A stretch of DNA of 64,000 nt, from NCBI GenBank assembly GCA_009720755.1, contig WNKV01000007.1, positions 124,001 through 188,000 of the forward strand. The letters are read 5' to 3'. The translations under genes and the position numbers were made by a program. Below, piece by piece: positions 36,716 through 45,211 of this stretch. This stretch comes from Rhodoplanes serenus (GTDB lineage Bacteria > Pseudomonadota > Alphaproteobacteria > Rhizobiales > Xanthobacteraceae). The notes under the pieces were generated by a model. The model saw only the letters and a list, made by a program, of their open reading frames with translations, was not told the DNA's origin and ran no database searches. Within the stretch, counting starts at the first letter, position 1. The number at the start of each line of letters is the position of its first letter.

Positions 36716-38221
36716 ATGCTCCACGTCTCCCTGTTCGTCGAACTCGTGCGGGCGAATCCCCGCCTCGTCGTGCTGGCGGCGGCGCTGGTGCAGGCGCTGC
36801 TGTGGTGGCTCGTGCCGACGCTGTTCTATGCGGCGCCGCCCGGCAACCTGCCGCTGATCATCGCGGTCGGCCACGAGTTTCAGCTCGGCTCGTTCTGGGG
36901 GCCGCCGCTGGCGAGCTGGCTCGCCGAGATCGCCTTCGTGATCGCCGGCGCGCCGGGCGTCTACCTGCTGTCGCAGGTCTGCGTGGTGCTGACCTGGTGG
37001 GGTGTGTTCACGCTCGGGCGGGTGATCGTCGGGCCGCAGCATGCCGCCTTCGCGGTGCTGCTGATGGTCGGGGTGGTGGTGCTCACCGTGCCGACGCCCG
37101 ATTTCGGCCCGCCGATCCTGGCGATGCCGCTCACCGTGTTCGTGCTGCGCCACTACTGGCGGGTGATCGGCGAGGGGCGGCGCAGCGCCTGGTACGTCCT
37201 GGCGGTGGGCCTGTCGCTCTTGCTGCTCACCACCTATGCGGGCCTGATCCTGCTCGCCGCCGTCGCGGTGTTCACCGTGGCGAGCCGGCGCGGCCGCGAG
37301 ATGCTGCTCGGCATCGAGCCGTGGGTGGCGCTGTTCCTGATCGCCGTCATCGTGTTCCCGCACCTCCTGTGGGTGGACCTCTCGGGCATCTGGGAGGTGT
37401 GGGCGGCCCGCCGGGGCGATGCCGCCGCCACCGCGGTCGACATCGTCACCGAGCTCGGCCGGCTGCTCGGCGGCCTCGTTCTCGCCCATGCGGGCGCCCT
37501 GGTGCTGATCGCCATCGCGGTCGGGTTCCGGCCGCCGCGCGAGAAGGCGCCGACCTTCGTGCGCAAGCCGGTGACGGCGCTGGAGCGGCGTTTCGTGCTG
37601 TTCTTCGCCACGGCGCTGCCGCTCGCCGCCGTGCTGGCCGGGGCGGTCGTCGGCGACCACGGCCCGATCGGCGGGCTCGGCCCCTATGTGGTGCTGTCGG
37701 GCCTGGCGCTCGTCGTGCTCGCCGGCAACACCGTGGTGCTCCAGCGCCAGGGGCTCACGAGTGCCGCCTGGAGCGTGCTCCTCGTCGCCCCGCCGGTGAT
37801 CGCCGCGGCCGCCGTGGCAGTGCTGCCCTTCGTGGTGACCACCGACGTGCCGATCGCCCAGCCGGCGAACGCCATCGGTCGCTTCTTCGGCGAGACCTTC
37901 GAGCGGCGTACCGGCAAGCCGCTCGCCATCGTGGCCGGCGAGCCGCGGCTCGCCAGCCTGGTGGCCATCGCGGCGCCGTCGCGGCCGAGCTTCTATGTCG
38001 ACGCGGCGCCCGAGCGCACCCCCTGGGTGACGCCGGAGGAGCTGCGGCGCCGGGGCGTTCTCGTGGTGTGGCCGGCGGCCGATACATCGACCACGGTGCC
38101 GCCCGACATCAAGGCGCGCTTCCCCGATCTGGTCGCCGAGGTGCCGCGCACCTTCGTCCGCCCGATCCAGGGCCGGCTGCCGCTGGTGCGGATCGGCTGG
38201 GGCATGCTGCGCCCGCAGTGA
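36716..38221 (+). CDS. GT39-like polytopic glycosyltransferase
   Basis: A 501 aa protein with about nine to ten membrane segments followed by a soluble C-terminal domain of about 130 residues (FGETFERRTGKPLAIVAGEP, then PSRPSFYVDAAPERTPWVTP, VRIGWGMLRPQ). The topology and the early loop QLGSFWGPPLASWLAEIAF resemble ArnT/dolichyl-phosphate-mannose-type GT39 proteins, which use polyprenyl-linked sugars. The usual acidic DE pair and the Asp of DHPP are not present in that loop (HEFQLG, WGPP), so activity is uncertain. ATG at 36716; a GTG at 36671 would add 15 residues. Confidence 0.75.
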   Translation: MLHVSLFVELVRANPRLVVLAAALVQALLWWLVPTLFYAAPPGNLPLIIAVGHEFQLGSFWGPPLASWLAEIAFVIAGAPGVYLLSQVCVVLTWWGVFTLGRVIVGPQHAAFAVLLMVGVVVLTVPTPDFGPPILAMPLTVFVLRHYWRVIGEGRRSAWYVLAVGLSLLLLTTYAGLILLAAVAVFTVASRRGREMLLGIEPWVALFLIAVIVFPHLLWVDLSGIWEVWAARRGDAAATAVDIVTELGRLLGGLVLAHAGALVLIAIAVGFRPPREKAPTFVRKPVTALERRFVLFFATALPLAAVLAGAVVGDHGPIGGLGPYVVLSGLALVVLAGNTVVLQRQGLTSAAWSVLLVAPPVIAAAAVAVLPFVVTTDVPIAQPANAIGRFFGETFERRTGKPLAIVAGEPRLASLVAIAAPSRPSFYVDAAPERTPWVTPEELRRRGVLVVWPAADTSTTVPPDIKARFPDLVAEVPRTFVRPIQGRLPLVRIGWGMLRPQ

Positions 38222-38557
38222 GAGCGGCGCCGGGGCGGCCAGCTCCGAGCTTGCCAGACCATGTATACATCGCGACGGATCGGCTCCCCTGCCGGCGCCA
38301 TCGCGTGATCGTCGGCACGGCGTGGCGGCGCCGTCGCGCTGATTTGTCGCGCGCCGATCTGTCGATCCGGCCCGGGCGGGCGCCGCACGGCGCTGGCTCC
38401 GGCGCGCCGTCGCGCTAACATGATCATGTCGGACGCAATCTCCTCTCGCCCGGTGCTGTTCGGGTCCCCGCCGTCCACCTTTCCGCCTTGCCGTCTCGTT
38501 GCATCCCCGGCAGACGTCCGCATTCGTCGCGCCGGGCCACTCCTGGGAGACGTTCGC
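38222..38557. other. Intergenic region upstream of the TTT receptor gene
   Basis: 336 bp, no gene supported. The downstream gene frame extends back to 38420 but that translation (Ser/Pro-rich) precedes a clear signal peptide start, so I leave it non-coding. Promoter elements are not evident by eye. Confidence 0.5.
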
Positions 38558-39529
38558 ATGAGCCTTCCTGACATGATCGGCCGCGCCGCTCTGGTCACCG
38601 CGGCGGCGCTGTCGTTTGTGGTGCCGGCCGGCGTCGTGCCGGCTGCGGCCGAGTACCCCGAGCGCAACATCGTCCTCATCGTGCCGTACGGCGCCGGAGG
38701 CGGCACCGATATCGGCGCCCGCATGCTCGCCACCGATCTCGAGAAGGTGCTCGGCAAGCCGGTGACGGTGGAGAACCGCTCCGGCGGCGGTGGCTGGGTC
38801 GGCTGGGGGGCGCTCGCCCAGGCGCGGCCGGACGGCTACATGCTCGGCCTGCTCAATGCGCCGAGCTTCTACACCGGCTATCTCGATCCGCAGTACAAGC
38901 GCACCGAGACGCTCGACAGCTTCACGCCGCTGGTCAATCACGTCCTCGACTACAATGCGTGGTCGGTGCGGGTGGACTCGCCCTACAGGAGCGTCAAGGA
39001 CGTGATCGAGGCGGCGCGCGCCACGCCCGACAAGCTCACGATCGCGACCTACGGGGTCGGTTCCGACGATCACCTGGCGGTGCTGTCCAATCAGGCCGAG
39101 AGCAAGGTCCGCTTCGTGACGGTGCATTATCGCAGCACGGCCGAGGCCAAGACCCAGCTCATGGGGGGCCACATCGAGGTGCTCAGCTCGAATGTCAGCG
39201 AGATCATCGAGGAGGCGCGCGCCGGAACCCTGCGCGTGCTCGGCGTGATGGCTCCGCAACGCTCGCAGTTCCACCCCGACGTGCCGACCTTCCGGGAGCA
39301 GGGCTTCGATCAGGACTGGTCGGTGTCGCGCGGCATCGCCGGGCCGGCCGGCCTGCCACCCGATGTGGCGGCGAAGCTGACCCGCGCGCTCGAGCAGGTG
39401 ATCACGTCCAAGGAGCATCAGCAGAAGGCGGAGTCGCTCGGTCTCCTGGTCCACCTGGTCAAGGGCGACGAGTACCGGGCCTTCCTCAAGGCGAACGAGA
39501 CCGCCACTCGCAAGCTGATGGGCTGGTAG
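38558..39529 (+). CDS. Tripartite tricarboxylate transporter substrate-binding protein (Bug family)
   Basis: Periplasmic solute receptor of 323 aa. Signal peptide 1-31 (GRAALVTAAALSFVVPAGVV, cleavage after AAA). The mature protein has the Bug signatures IVLIVPYGAGGGTDIGARML, VENRSGGGGWVGWGALAQAR, a ligand-loop region TIATYGVGSDDHLAV and VLGVMAPQRSQFHPDVPTFR. These receptors feed TctAB-type carriers or act as sensors; no tctA/tctB genes are adjacent, so it is an orphan receptor with unknown ligand. ATG at 38558. Confidence 0.93.
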   Translation: MSLPDMIGRAALVTAAALSFVVPAGVVPAAAEYPERNIVLIVPYGAGGGTDIGARMLATDLEKVLGKPVTVENRSGGGGWVGWGALAQARPDGYMLGLLNAPSFYTGYLDPQYKRTETLDSFTPLVNHVLDYNAWSVRVDSPYRSVKDVIEAARATPDKLTIATYGVGSDDHLAVLSNQAESKVRFVTVHYRSTAEAKTQLMGGHIEVLSSNVSEIIEEARAGTLRVLGVMAPQRSQFHPDVPTFREQGFDQDWSVSRGIAGPAGLPPDVAAKLTRALEQVITSKEHQQKAESLGLLVHLVKGDEYRAFLKANETATRKLMGW

Positions 39530-39545
39530 GCCGGACCGCGTGCAG

Positions 39546-39598
39546 GCATCCGCGGCGCGTGGCGCGTCGCGGATGCTGTCGCGCCGCGAACGCGGCGC
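39546..39598. terminator. Two hairpins between convergent genes
   Basis: Stem 1: GCATCCGCG (39546-39554) / CGCGGATGC (39568-39576). Stem 2: GCGCCGCG (39581-39588) / CGCGGCGC (39591-39598). They fill most of the 80 bp between the receptor gene and cydB; no T-run follows. Confidence 0.5.
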
Positions 39599-39609
39599 CA
39601 CACCGCCCG

Positions 39610-40611
39610 TCAGTGATAGCTCTCGTCCTCGCCCACCTTGCCGCGGAACAGCCAGTACACATAGGCCACGTAGGCGAGGATGATGGGCAGCAGCACCACG
39701 GTGCCGGCCAGCATGAAGATCTGGGTCGAGGGTGAGGAAGCGGTGTCCCAGATGGTCAGGCTCGGCGGCACCACATACGGGTAGGTGGAGATGCCGAGCC
39801 CCAGATAGCCGAGCAGGAAGAGCCCGATGGCGCCGACGAACGGCACCCAGTCGTGACGCTCGGTAGCGCGCCAGACGGCGAGCGCCACCGCGCCGGTGAT
39901 CACCGGCACGATCCACAGAACGTAGATGTTGGGGGCCGAGAACCACCGCTCCTGGATGCGCGGGAAGGCCAGCGGCGTCCACAGCGACACCGCCACCATG
40001 AAGCCCATGACGACGACGAGCAGCACCCGCGCCTGCCGGCGCGCCCGCTCGGCGACCGCGCCTTCGGTCTTCATGATCAGCCAGGTGGCGCCGAGCAGCG
40101 CGTAGCCGGCGACGACGCCGAGCCCGCACAACAGCGCGAACGGCGTCGCCCAGTCGAACGCGCCGCCCGCGAAGGCGCCGTTCTCGACCCGGATGCCCTG
40201 GATCAGCCCGCCCAGGATGACGCCCTGGAAGAAGGCCGCGACAGTCGACGCGCCGAAGAACACGAGACTCCAGGCCGCGGTGTTGCCGGCGTGCGGGGCG
40301 CGATACTCGAAGGCGACGCCGCGCAGCACCAGCGCCAGCAGCATGGCGATCACCGGCAGGTAGAGGGCCGGCATGATCACCCCGTAGGCGGCCGGGAAGG
40401 CCACCAGCAGGCCGCCGCCGCCGAGCACCAGCCAGGTCTCGTTGCCGTCCCAGAACGGCGCCACCGAGGCCATCATCTGGTCGCGCTGCTGCTCGTTCTC
40501 GGCGGACGGAAACAGCACGCCGATGCCGAGATCGAAGCCGTCCATCACCACATAGAGCACGACCGCGACGGCGAGGATGCCGGCCCAGGCGGTGGGAAGA
40601 TCGAACGCCAT
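39610..40611 (-). CDS. cydB: Cytochrome bd ubiquinol oxidase subunit II
   Basis: Inner-membrane partner of CydA in the quinol oxidase that reduces oxygen to water without pumping protons. The 333 aa protein has eight to nine hydrophobic helices; family stretches VVMDGFDLGIGVLFPSAENE, FWDGNETWLVLGGGGLLVAF and FEYRAP are visible. ATG at 40611 follows cydA by 10 bp and is preceded by GAGG. The C terminus (YWLFRGKVGEDESYH) is typical. No cydX or cydDC is seen here. Confidence 0.96.
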   Translation of the reverse strand: MAFDLPTAWAGILAVAVVLYVVMDGFDLGIGVLFPSAENEQQRDQMMASVAPFWDGNETWLVLGGGGLLVAFPAAYGVIMPALYLPVIAMLLALVLRGVAFEYRAPHAGNTAAWSLVFFGASTVAAFFQGVILGGLIQGIRVENGAFAGGAFDWATPFALLCGLGVVAGYALLGATWLIMKTEGAVAERARRQARVLLVVVMGFMVAVSLWTPLAFPRIQERWFSAPNIYVLWIVPVITGAVALAVWRATERHDWVPFVGAIGLFLLGYLGLGISTYPYVVPPSLTIWDTASSPSTQIFMLAGTVVLLPIILAYVAYVYWLFRGKVGEDESYH

Positions 40612-40621
40612 GATGACCTCC

Positions 40622-42058
40622 TCACGCGCCGGGGGAGCCGGCCGCACCCGTGCGGGTGGCGGGTGCCGGTGCCGCACCGGCCGCGCCCGCCGGCCGTGCC
40701 CCGGTGATCGGCCGCAGCGGCGTGCCGGCATCGGGCGGCTGATCGGCGCCGCCGACCAGCCCGTTGGCGAGCAGCCGGTTGATGAAGTAGATGCCGGTCG
40801 AGAACACGATGCCGTAGACCACGACGAACAGCGCCAGCGAGGTCGCGACGCTGCCGCCCGGCACCGGCGACACCGCATCGGCGGTGCGCAGGATGCCGCT
40901 GACGACCCACGGCTGGCGGCCGCTCTCCGACACCACCCAGCCGGCCACGATGGCGACGAAGCCGGCCCACCAGCCATGCGAGACGATGCGCAGGAACCAG
41001 CCGGTGGTGAACAGCGCGCCACGCCACCACAGGATGGCGCCGGCGATCGCCACCGCGATCATGGCGAAGCCGATCGCCAGCATGATGCGGAACGCGAAGA
41101 ACACGTTCTTCACCGGCGGGCGGTCCTGCGGCGGCACGCTGGTGAGGCCGGGGAACAGCCCATTCGGATCGTGGGTCAGCACCAGCGAGGCGCCGCGCGG
41201 GATCGAGATGGCGAAGCGGTTGGTCTCCGCCTTCTCGTCCGGCCAGGCGAAGATGTGGAAGTCGCCCGGCTTGCTGCCGTCCCAGTGGGCCTCCATGGCG
41301 GCGACCTTGATGGGTTGATGCTCCAGCGTGTTCAGCCCGTGCTGATCGCCGATGAAGAGCTGGAGCGGGGCGAGGACGACGATCATGCCGACCGCCATCT
41401 TCACCATGATGCGAGCCTCGTCGTAGTGGCGCTCGGCCAGCACCCAGCGCGCCCCCACCGCCAGCACCACGAAGGCGGTGGTGAGATAGGCGGCCGTCAT
41501 CATGTGGGCGAAGCGGTACGGGAAGCTCGGGTTGAAGATGATGGCGAGCCAATCGACCGGATGGGCGATGCCATTGATCACCGTGTGGCCGGCGGGCGTC
41601 TGCATCCAGCTGTTGGCGGAGAGAATCCAGAAGCCCGAGATGGCAGTGCCGACCGCCACCATGATGGCCGCGAAGGTGTGCAGCCGCGGCGACACCCGTC
41701 CGGCGCCGAACAGCAGGATACCGAGGAACGACGCCTCCAGAAAGAAGGCGGTGAGCACCTCGTATCCCATCAGCGGGCCGATGATGTTGCCAGTCACCAC
41801 CGAGAAGCGGCTCCAGTTGGTGCCGAACTGGTAGGACAGTACGACACCCGACACCACGCCGAGCGCGAACGACACCGCGAAGATTTTGGTCCAGAAGCGC
41901 GCCAGCCGGGCGTAGCGCTCGTTGCCGGTGCGCGCCCGCATCACCAGCAGCGTGGCGATATAGGCCGACAGGCCGATCGTGAAGCTCGGGAAGATGATGT
42001 GGAACGTGATCGTGAAAGCGAACTGCACGCGCGCGAGCAGCAGCGGATCGAAGTCCAT
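40622..42058 (-). CDS. cydA: Cytochrome bd-type quinol oxidase subunit I, CioA-like (short Q-loop)
   Basis: Heme-bearing subunit, 478 aa. Starts MDFDPLLLARVQFAFTITFH with the axial His region, GDQHGLNTLEHQPIKVAAME, the Q-loop AHWDGSKPGDFHIFAWPDEK and FVSESGRQPWVVSG-type WVVSESGRQPW. The Q-loop lacks the long C-terminal insertion of E. coli CydA, as in cyanide-insensitive oxidases (CioAB). The last 40 residues are Ala/Pro/Gly-rich. ATG at 42058 is preceded by GAGGTG. It leads a two-gene operon with cydB. Confidence 0.95.
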   Translation of the reverse strand: MDFDPLLLARVQFAFTITFHIIFPSFTIGLSAYIATLLVMRARTGNERYARLARFWTKIFAVSFALGVVSGVVLSYQFGTNWSRFSVVTGNIIGPLMGYEVLTAFFLEASFLGILLFGAGRVSPRLHTFAAIMVAVGTAISGFWILSANSWMQTPAGHTVINGIAHPVDWLAIIFNPSFPYRFAHMMTAAYLTTAFVVLAVGARWVLAERHYDEARIMVKMAVGMIVVLAPLQLFIGDQHGLNTLEHQPIKVAAMEAHWDGSKPGDFHIFAWPDEKAETNRFAISIPRGASLVLTHDPNGLFPGLTSVPPQDRPPVKNVFFAFRIMLAIGFAMIAVAIAGAILWWRGALFTTGWFLRIVSHGWWAGFVAIVAGWVVSESGRQPWVVSGILRTADAVSPVPGGSVATSLALFVVVYGIVFSTGIYFINRLLANGLVGGADQPPDAGTPLRPITGARPAGAAGAAPAPATRTGAAGSPGA

Positions 42059-42424
42059 GTCGTCGTCACCTCGGGCGTCCGGTCGGAGGGGCAGGGCACC
42101 CGCAGGTGCTGCCTGGCAGCCGAAGATGCCAGAAGCCACCACCGGCGCCGCGAAGCGCCGGACGCCATCATCAGCGCCCGCGAGGCGCCCTGGCGGCTCG
42201 CCTGCCCGCCGCGCCGTCGCGGCGACCGCAGCGGTCGTACAACGCGAGACGGTGCCGGATGGTTCCGCCTGCGGTGCCGTGTCGCGTATCCGGTCTCGTC
42301 CACAGCTCCGTTAAACTGCGTGCGCCGGCGTCGATTGCCGCCGTTTATGGCGCAGATTACAACTTCCAGCCGGGGGTCGGCACGCCGCACCCGGCAGCGT
42401 GTCGGCCGTCGAGGGGGACTGGAC
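42059..42424. other. Intergenic region between cydA and the purine permease gene
   Basis: 366 bp between divergent genes. It contains a short perfect dyad CGACCGC-A-GCGGTCG at 42223-42237. I find no FNR-type TTGAT-N4-ATCAA site. No gene is supported. Confidence 0.5.
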
Positions 42425-43747
42425 ATGACGGACCACGCGGCGCCGCAGGGCGCATCATTCATCGACCGCTACTTCGGCCTGACGGCGAGCGGGACGACCG
42501 TGCGCACCGAGGTGATCGCCGGCGTCACCACCTTCCTCACGATGGTCTACATCGTGTTCGTCAACCCGACGATCCTCTCGGCTGCCGGCATGGACAAGGG
42601 CGCCGTGTTCGTCGCCACCTGCGTGGCGGCGGCGGTCAGCTCGCTGGTGATGGGGCTGTACGCCAATTATCCGGTGGCGCTTGCGCCCGGCATGGGGCTC
42701 AACGCCTTCTTCGCCTTCACGGTGGTCCTCACCTACAAGTACTCGTGGCAGCAGGCGCTCGCCGCGGTGTTCTGCTCGGGCGTGCTGTTCTTCCTGATCT
42801 CGGTGTTCAGGCTGCGCGAGTATGTCATCAACGCCATTCCGCTCAACCTCAAGCTGGCCATCTCGGCGGGCGTCGGACTGTTCCTCGGCATCATCGCGCT
42901 GGAGCAGGCCAAGATCGTCGTCGACCATCCGGTGACGCTGGTCACCCTCGGCAGCCTGCGCGAGCCGGCCGCCGTGCTGTGCCTGGTCGGCTTTGTGGCG
43001 ATCGCCGCCCTCAATTCGCGCAACATCCTGGGCGGCACCCTGATCGGCATTCTCGTGGTGACGCTGATCGGGCTGCCGCTCGGCCTCACCACCTACACGG
43101 GCGTGGTGTCGGCGCCACCCTCGCTGGCGCCGACCTTCCTCCAGCTCGACTTCTCGGCGCTGGCCGAGCAGACCTTCCTGATCGTCGTGTTCAGCTTCCT
43201 GTTCATCGACGTGTTCGACAATGCCGGCACGCTGATCGGCGTCACTCACCGGGCCGGCCTCCTCAACGAGAAGGGCGAGCTGCCGCGCATGCGGCAGGCG
43301 CTGATCTCCGACAGCTTCGCGGCAATGTTCGGCTCGCTGATCGGCACCTCGACGACGACCAGCTACATCGAGAGCGCCTCGGGCGTCGCGGCCGGCGGGC
43401 GCACCGGCCTGATGGCCGTGGTGGTGGCGCTGCTGTTCCTGCTGGCGCTGTTCTTCGCCCCGCTCGCCGGCATGGTGCCGGCCTATGCGTCGGCGGCGGC
43501 GCTGCTCTACGTCGCCTGCCTGATGACCCGCGGCCTCGCCGAGATCGCGTGGGACGACGTCACCGAGTATGCGCCGGCCGTGGTGGCGGCGGTGACCATG
43601 CCGCTGACCTACTCGATCGCCACCGGCATCGGGCTCGGCTTCCTCACCTATGCGGGTGCCAAGATCGTCTCGGGCCGCTTCCGCGAGGCGAAGCCCGCCG
43701 TCGTGATTTTGGCGCTGCTGTTCGCCTTCAAGTTCGCGACGCAGTGA
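42425..43747 (+). CDS. NCS2 family purine permease (AzgA-like)
   Basis: A 440 aa inner-membrane carrier with 12-14 helices, of the AzgA guanine/hypoxanthine subgroup. Family stretches: FIDRYFGLTASGTTVRTEVI, FLTMVYIVFVNPTILSAAGM, PVALAPGMGLNAFFAFTVV, FLFIDVFDNAGTLIGVTHRA and IGTSTTTSYIESASGVAAGG. The substrate (hypoxanthine/guanine/adenine) is inferred from the subgroup. ATG at 42425. No xanthine or purine catabolic genes are near; an adenine salvage pair lies 18 kb away. Confidence 0.9.
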   Translation: MTDHAAPQGASFIDRYFGLTASGTTVRTEVIAGVTTFLTMVYIVFVNPTILSAAGMDKGAVFVATCVAAAVSSLVMGLYANYPVALAPGMGLNAFFAFTVVLTYKYSWQQALAAVFCSGVLFFLISVFRLREYVINAIPLNLKLAISAGVGLFLGIIALEQAKIVVDHPVTLVTLGSLREPAAVLCLVGFVAIAALNSRNILGGTLIGILVVTLIGLPLGLTTYTGVVSAPPSLAPTFLQLDFSALAEQTFLIVVFSFLFIDVFDNAGTLIGVTHRAGLLNEKGELPRMRQALISDSFAAMFGSLIGTSTTTSYIESASGVAAGGRTGLMAVVVALLFLLALFFAPLAGMVPAYASAAALLYVACLMTRGLAEIAWDDVTEYAPAVVAAVTMPLTYSIATGIGLGFLTYAGAKIVSGRFREAKPAVVILALLFAFKFATQ

Positions 43748-44134
43748 CGGCTGGGCCTGCCCGGCGGCGCGGACGCGGCGGCGATGCTCCGAACCGCCCG
43801 CCGGCGAGCCCACGGACATCGTCGCTGGGCTCGACCCCGATGCGGGGGACGCGGGCCGGAGCGTGGAGGGCGAGGGTCTGCGTTCTTGAAATGTTCTTGG
43901 TCTCTGCTAAGCTTCGTGAGGTCGCGCGGCGATCGGCGACAAGCGATCGGCGGGCCGTGGATGGGATCGGGAGTGGGGCGCATGACCTCGTCGGCATGGC
44001 GTGGCGGGGCCGCAGGGAAGGCGGCCGAATGGGCGGCAGGTGGGGTGCTGTCGGCGGCACGGTTCGGGAGCTCCGCGCGGGCGATCCACTCGGACGCCGC
44101 GACCTGGGCGGCGGCCCGGCCCGGCCGGCGGGTG
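43748..44134. other. Leader region of the RNase T2 gene
   Basis: 387 bp after the permease gene. It contains a LexA-type box (43882-43896). The RNase frame is open from 43784, and an ATG at 43982 is an alternative start giving a 51-residue extension without likeness; the signal peptide begins at 44135. Confidence 0.55.
43882..43896 (+). promoter_or_regulatory. LexA (SOS) box upstream of the RNase T2 gene
   Basis: GTTCTTGAAATGTTC matches GTTC-N7-GTTC exactly. It lies about 240 bp before the preferred start and 85 bp before an alternative ATG. AT-richer surroundings (TTGGTCTCTGCTAAGCTTCG after it) would suit a promoter. Confidence 0.6.
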
Positions 44135-44893
44135 ATGAGCGCATGGTGGCGCGGCGTGCTGGCCGGAGTCGTGCTGATGGGCCTCGGTGTCGCGGGCAGC
44201 GGGCCGGCGGCGGCGCAGCCCGACCGGCGCCAGAACGAGCCCGGCCAGTTCGACTTCTATGTCCTGTCGCTGTCGTGGTCGCCGTCCTGGTGCGCGGCGG
44301 CGGCCGAGCGGCGCGACGGTCGTGAGCGCGATGGTCGCGACCGCGACGGCCGTAACCGCTCCGATCCCGATCGCGAGCGCGGCGGGACCGAGCGCAGCGA
44401 TCCGCAATGCGGTGCGCGGCCGTTCTCGTTCGTGGTGCACGGCCTGTGGCCGCAATACGAGCGTGGCTTTCCGGAGTACTGCCAGGTGCCGGCGCCGCGG
44501 CTGAACCGCGAGCAGGTCTCGGCCATGCTGGATCTGATGCCGAGCCCACGCCTCGTCTTCCACCAGTGGGACAAGCACGGCGTCTGCTCGGGCCTGTCGG
44601 CGCGCGCCTATTTCGAGACGGTCCGCAAGGCGCGTGCGGTGATCAAGATCCCGGAGATCTATCACGAGCCGGCCGACCCTCTCACGGTGACGCCCGACGA
44701 AATCGAGGAGGCTTTCGTCAAGGCCAATCCCGGGCTCCCGCGGACCGGGATCGCCGTCGGCTGTAGCCGCAACCGGCTGAGCGAGGTGCGCATCTGCCTG
44801 AACCGCGAGCTCGGCTTCCGCGATTGTCCGGAGGTCGACCGCCGCGCCTGCCGGCGCGAGCGCCTGACCATGCCGCCGGTCCGCGGCGGCTGA
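44135..44893 (+). CDS. Secreted ribonuclease T2 family protein
   Basis: A 252 aa exported endoribonuclease. Signal peptide 1-27 (RGVLAGVVLMGLGVAGSGPA, cleavage after AAA). Catalytic segment 1 is FVVHGLWPQY (His102) and segment 2 is FHQWDKHGVC (His143, Lys147, His148); the Glu usual after the first His of segment 2 is Gln144. Residues 58-90 are an inserted stretch of Asp/Gly/Arg repeats between the strand YVLSLSWSPSWC and the Cys of QCGARPFSF. Six or more Cys suggest disulfides. I prefer the start at 44135; ATG 43982 is possible. A LexA box lies upstream. Confidence 0.88.
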   Translation: MSAWWRGVLAGVVLMGLGVAGSGPAAAQPDRRQNEPGQFDFYVLSLSWSPSWCAAAAERRDGRERDGRDRDGRNRSDPDRERGGTERSDPQCGARPFSFVVHGLWPQYERGFPEYCQVPAPRLNREQVSAMLDLMPSPRLVFHQWDKHGVCSGLSARAYFETVRKARAVIKIPEIYHEPADPLTVTPDEIEEAFVKANPGLPRTGIAVGCSRNRLSEVRICLNRELGFRDCPEVDRRACRRERLTMPPVRGG

Positions 44894-45211
44894 GCGGAGC
44901 AGGACGTCCGCGGGGCATCGTGTCGCGCGGTGATGGGGGAGCCGCGATCTGGGGCGGCCGCGTTCTTGCGCGGCGGTGATCTCGCGTGGCGGTAAAGCTC
45001 GGCGCGGAAGCATGTTCCACGGGTCGTGCTCACCCTCTTGTCTTGCGCCCCAGGCCGCGTACCGCGCTTCGCGCTCGGCGGCATCCGACAAGCCTTACCG
45101 AGACCTTGCCACAATCGGTGCAAGTCGCCGCATTTCGAGGCGCGACTTCGCGCCGACGCGACAACGCCCAGGTCAGCGTCGCCGGCCAGGATGGCGCCGA
45201 AAGGGGAAACC
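44894..45211. other. Intergenic region, nothing recognised
   Basis: 318 bp between the RNase T2 gene and the next membrane protein gene. I see no gene, terminator or repeat that I can support. Confidence 0.5.

Noticed and set aside
42059-42424. FNR-type oxygen control site in front of cydAB
   Set aside because: No TTGAT-N4-ATCAA or near match was seen; only an unrelated GC-rich dyad.
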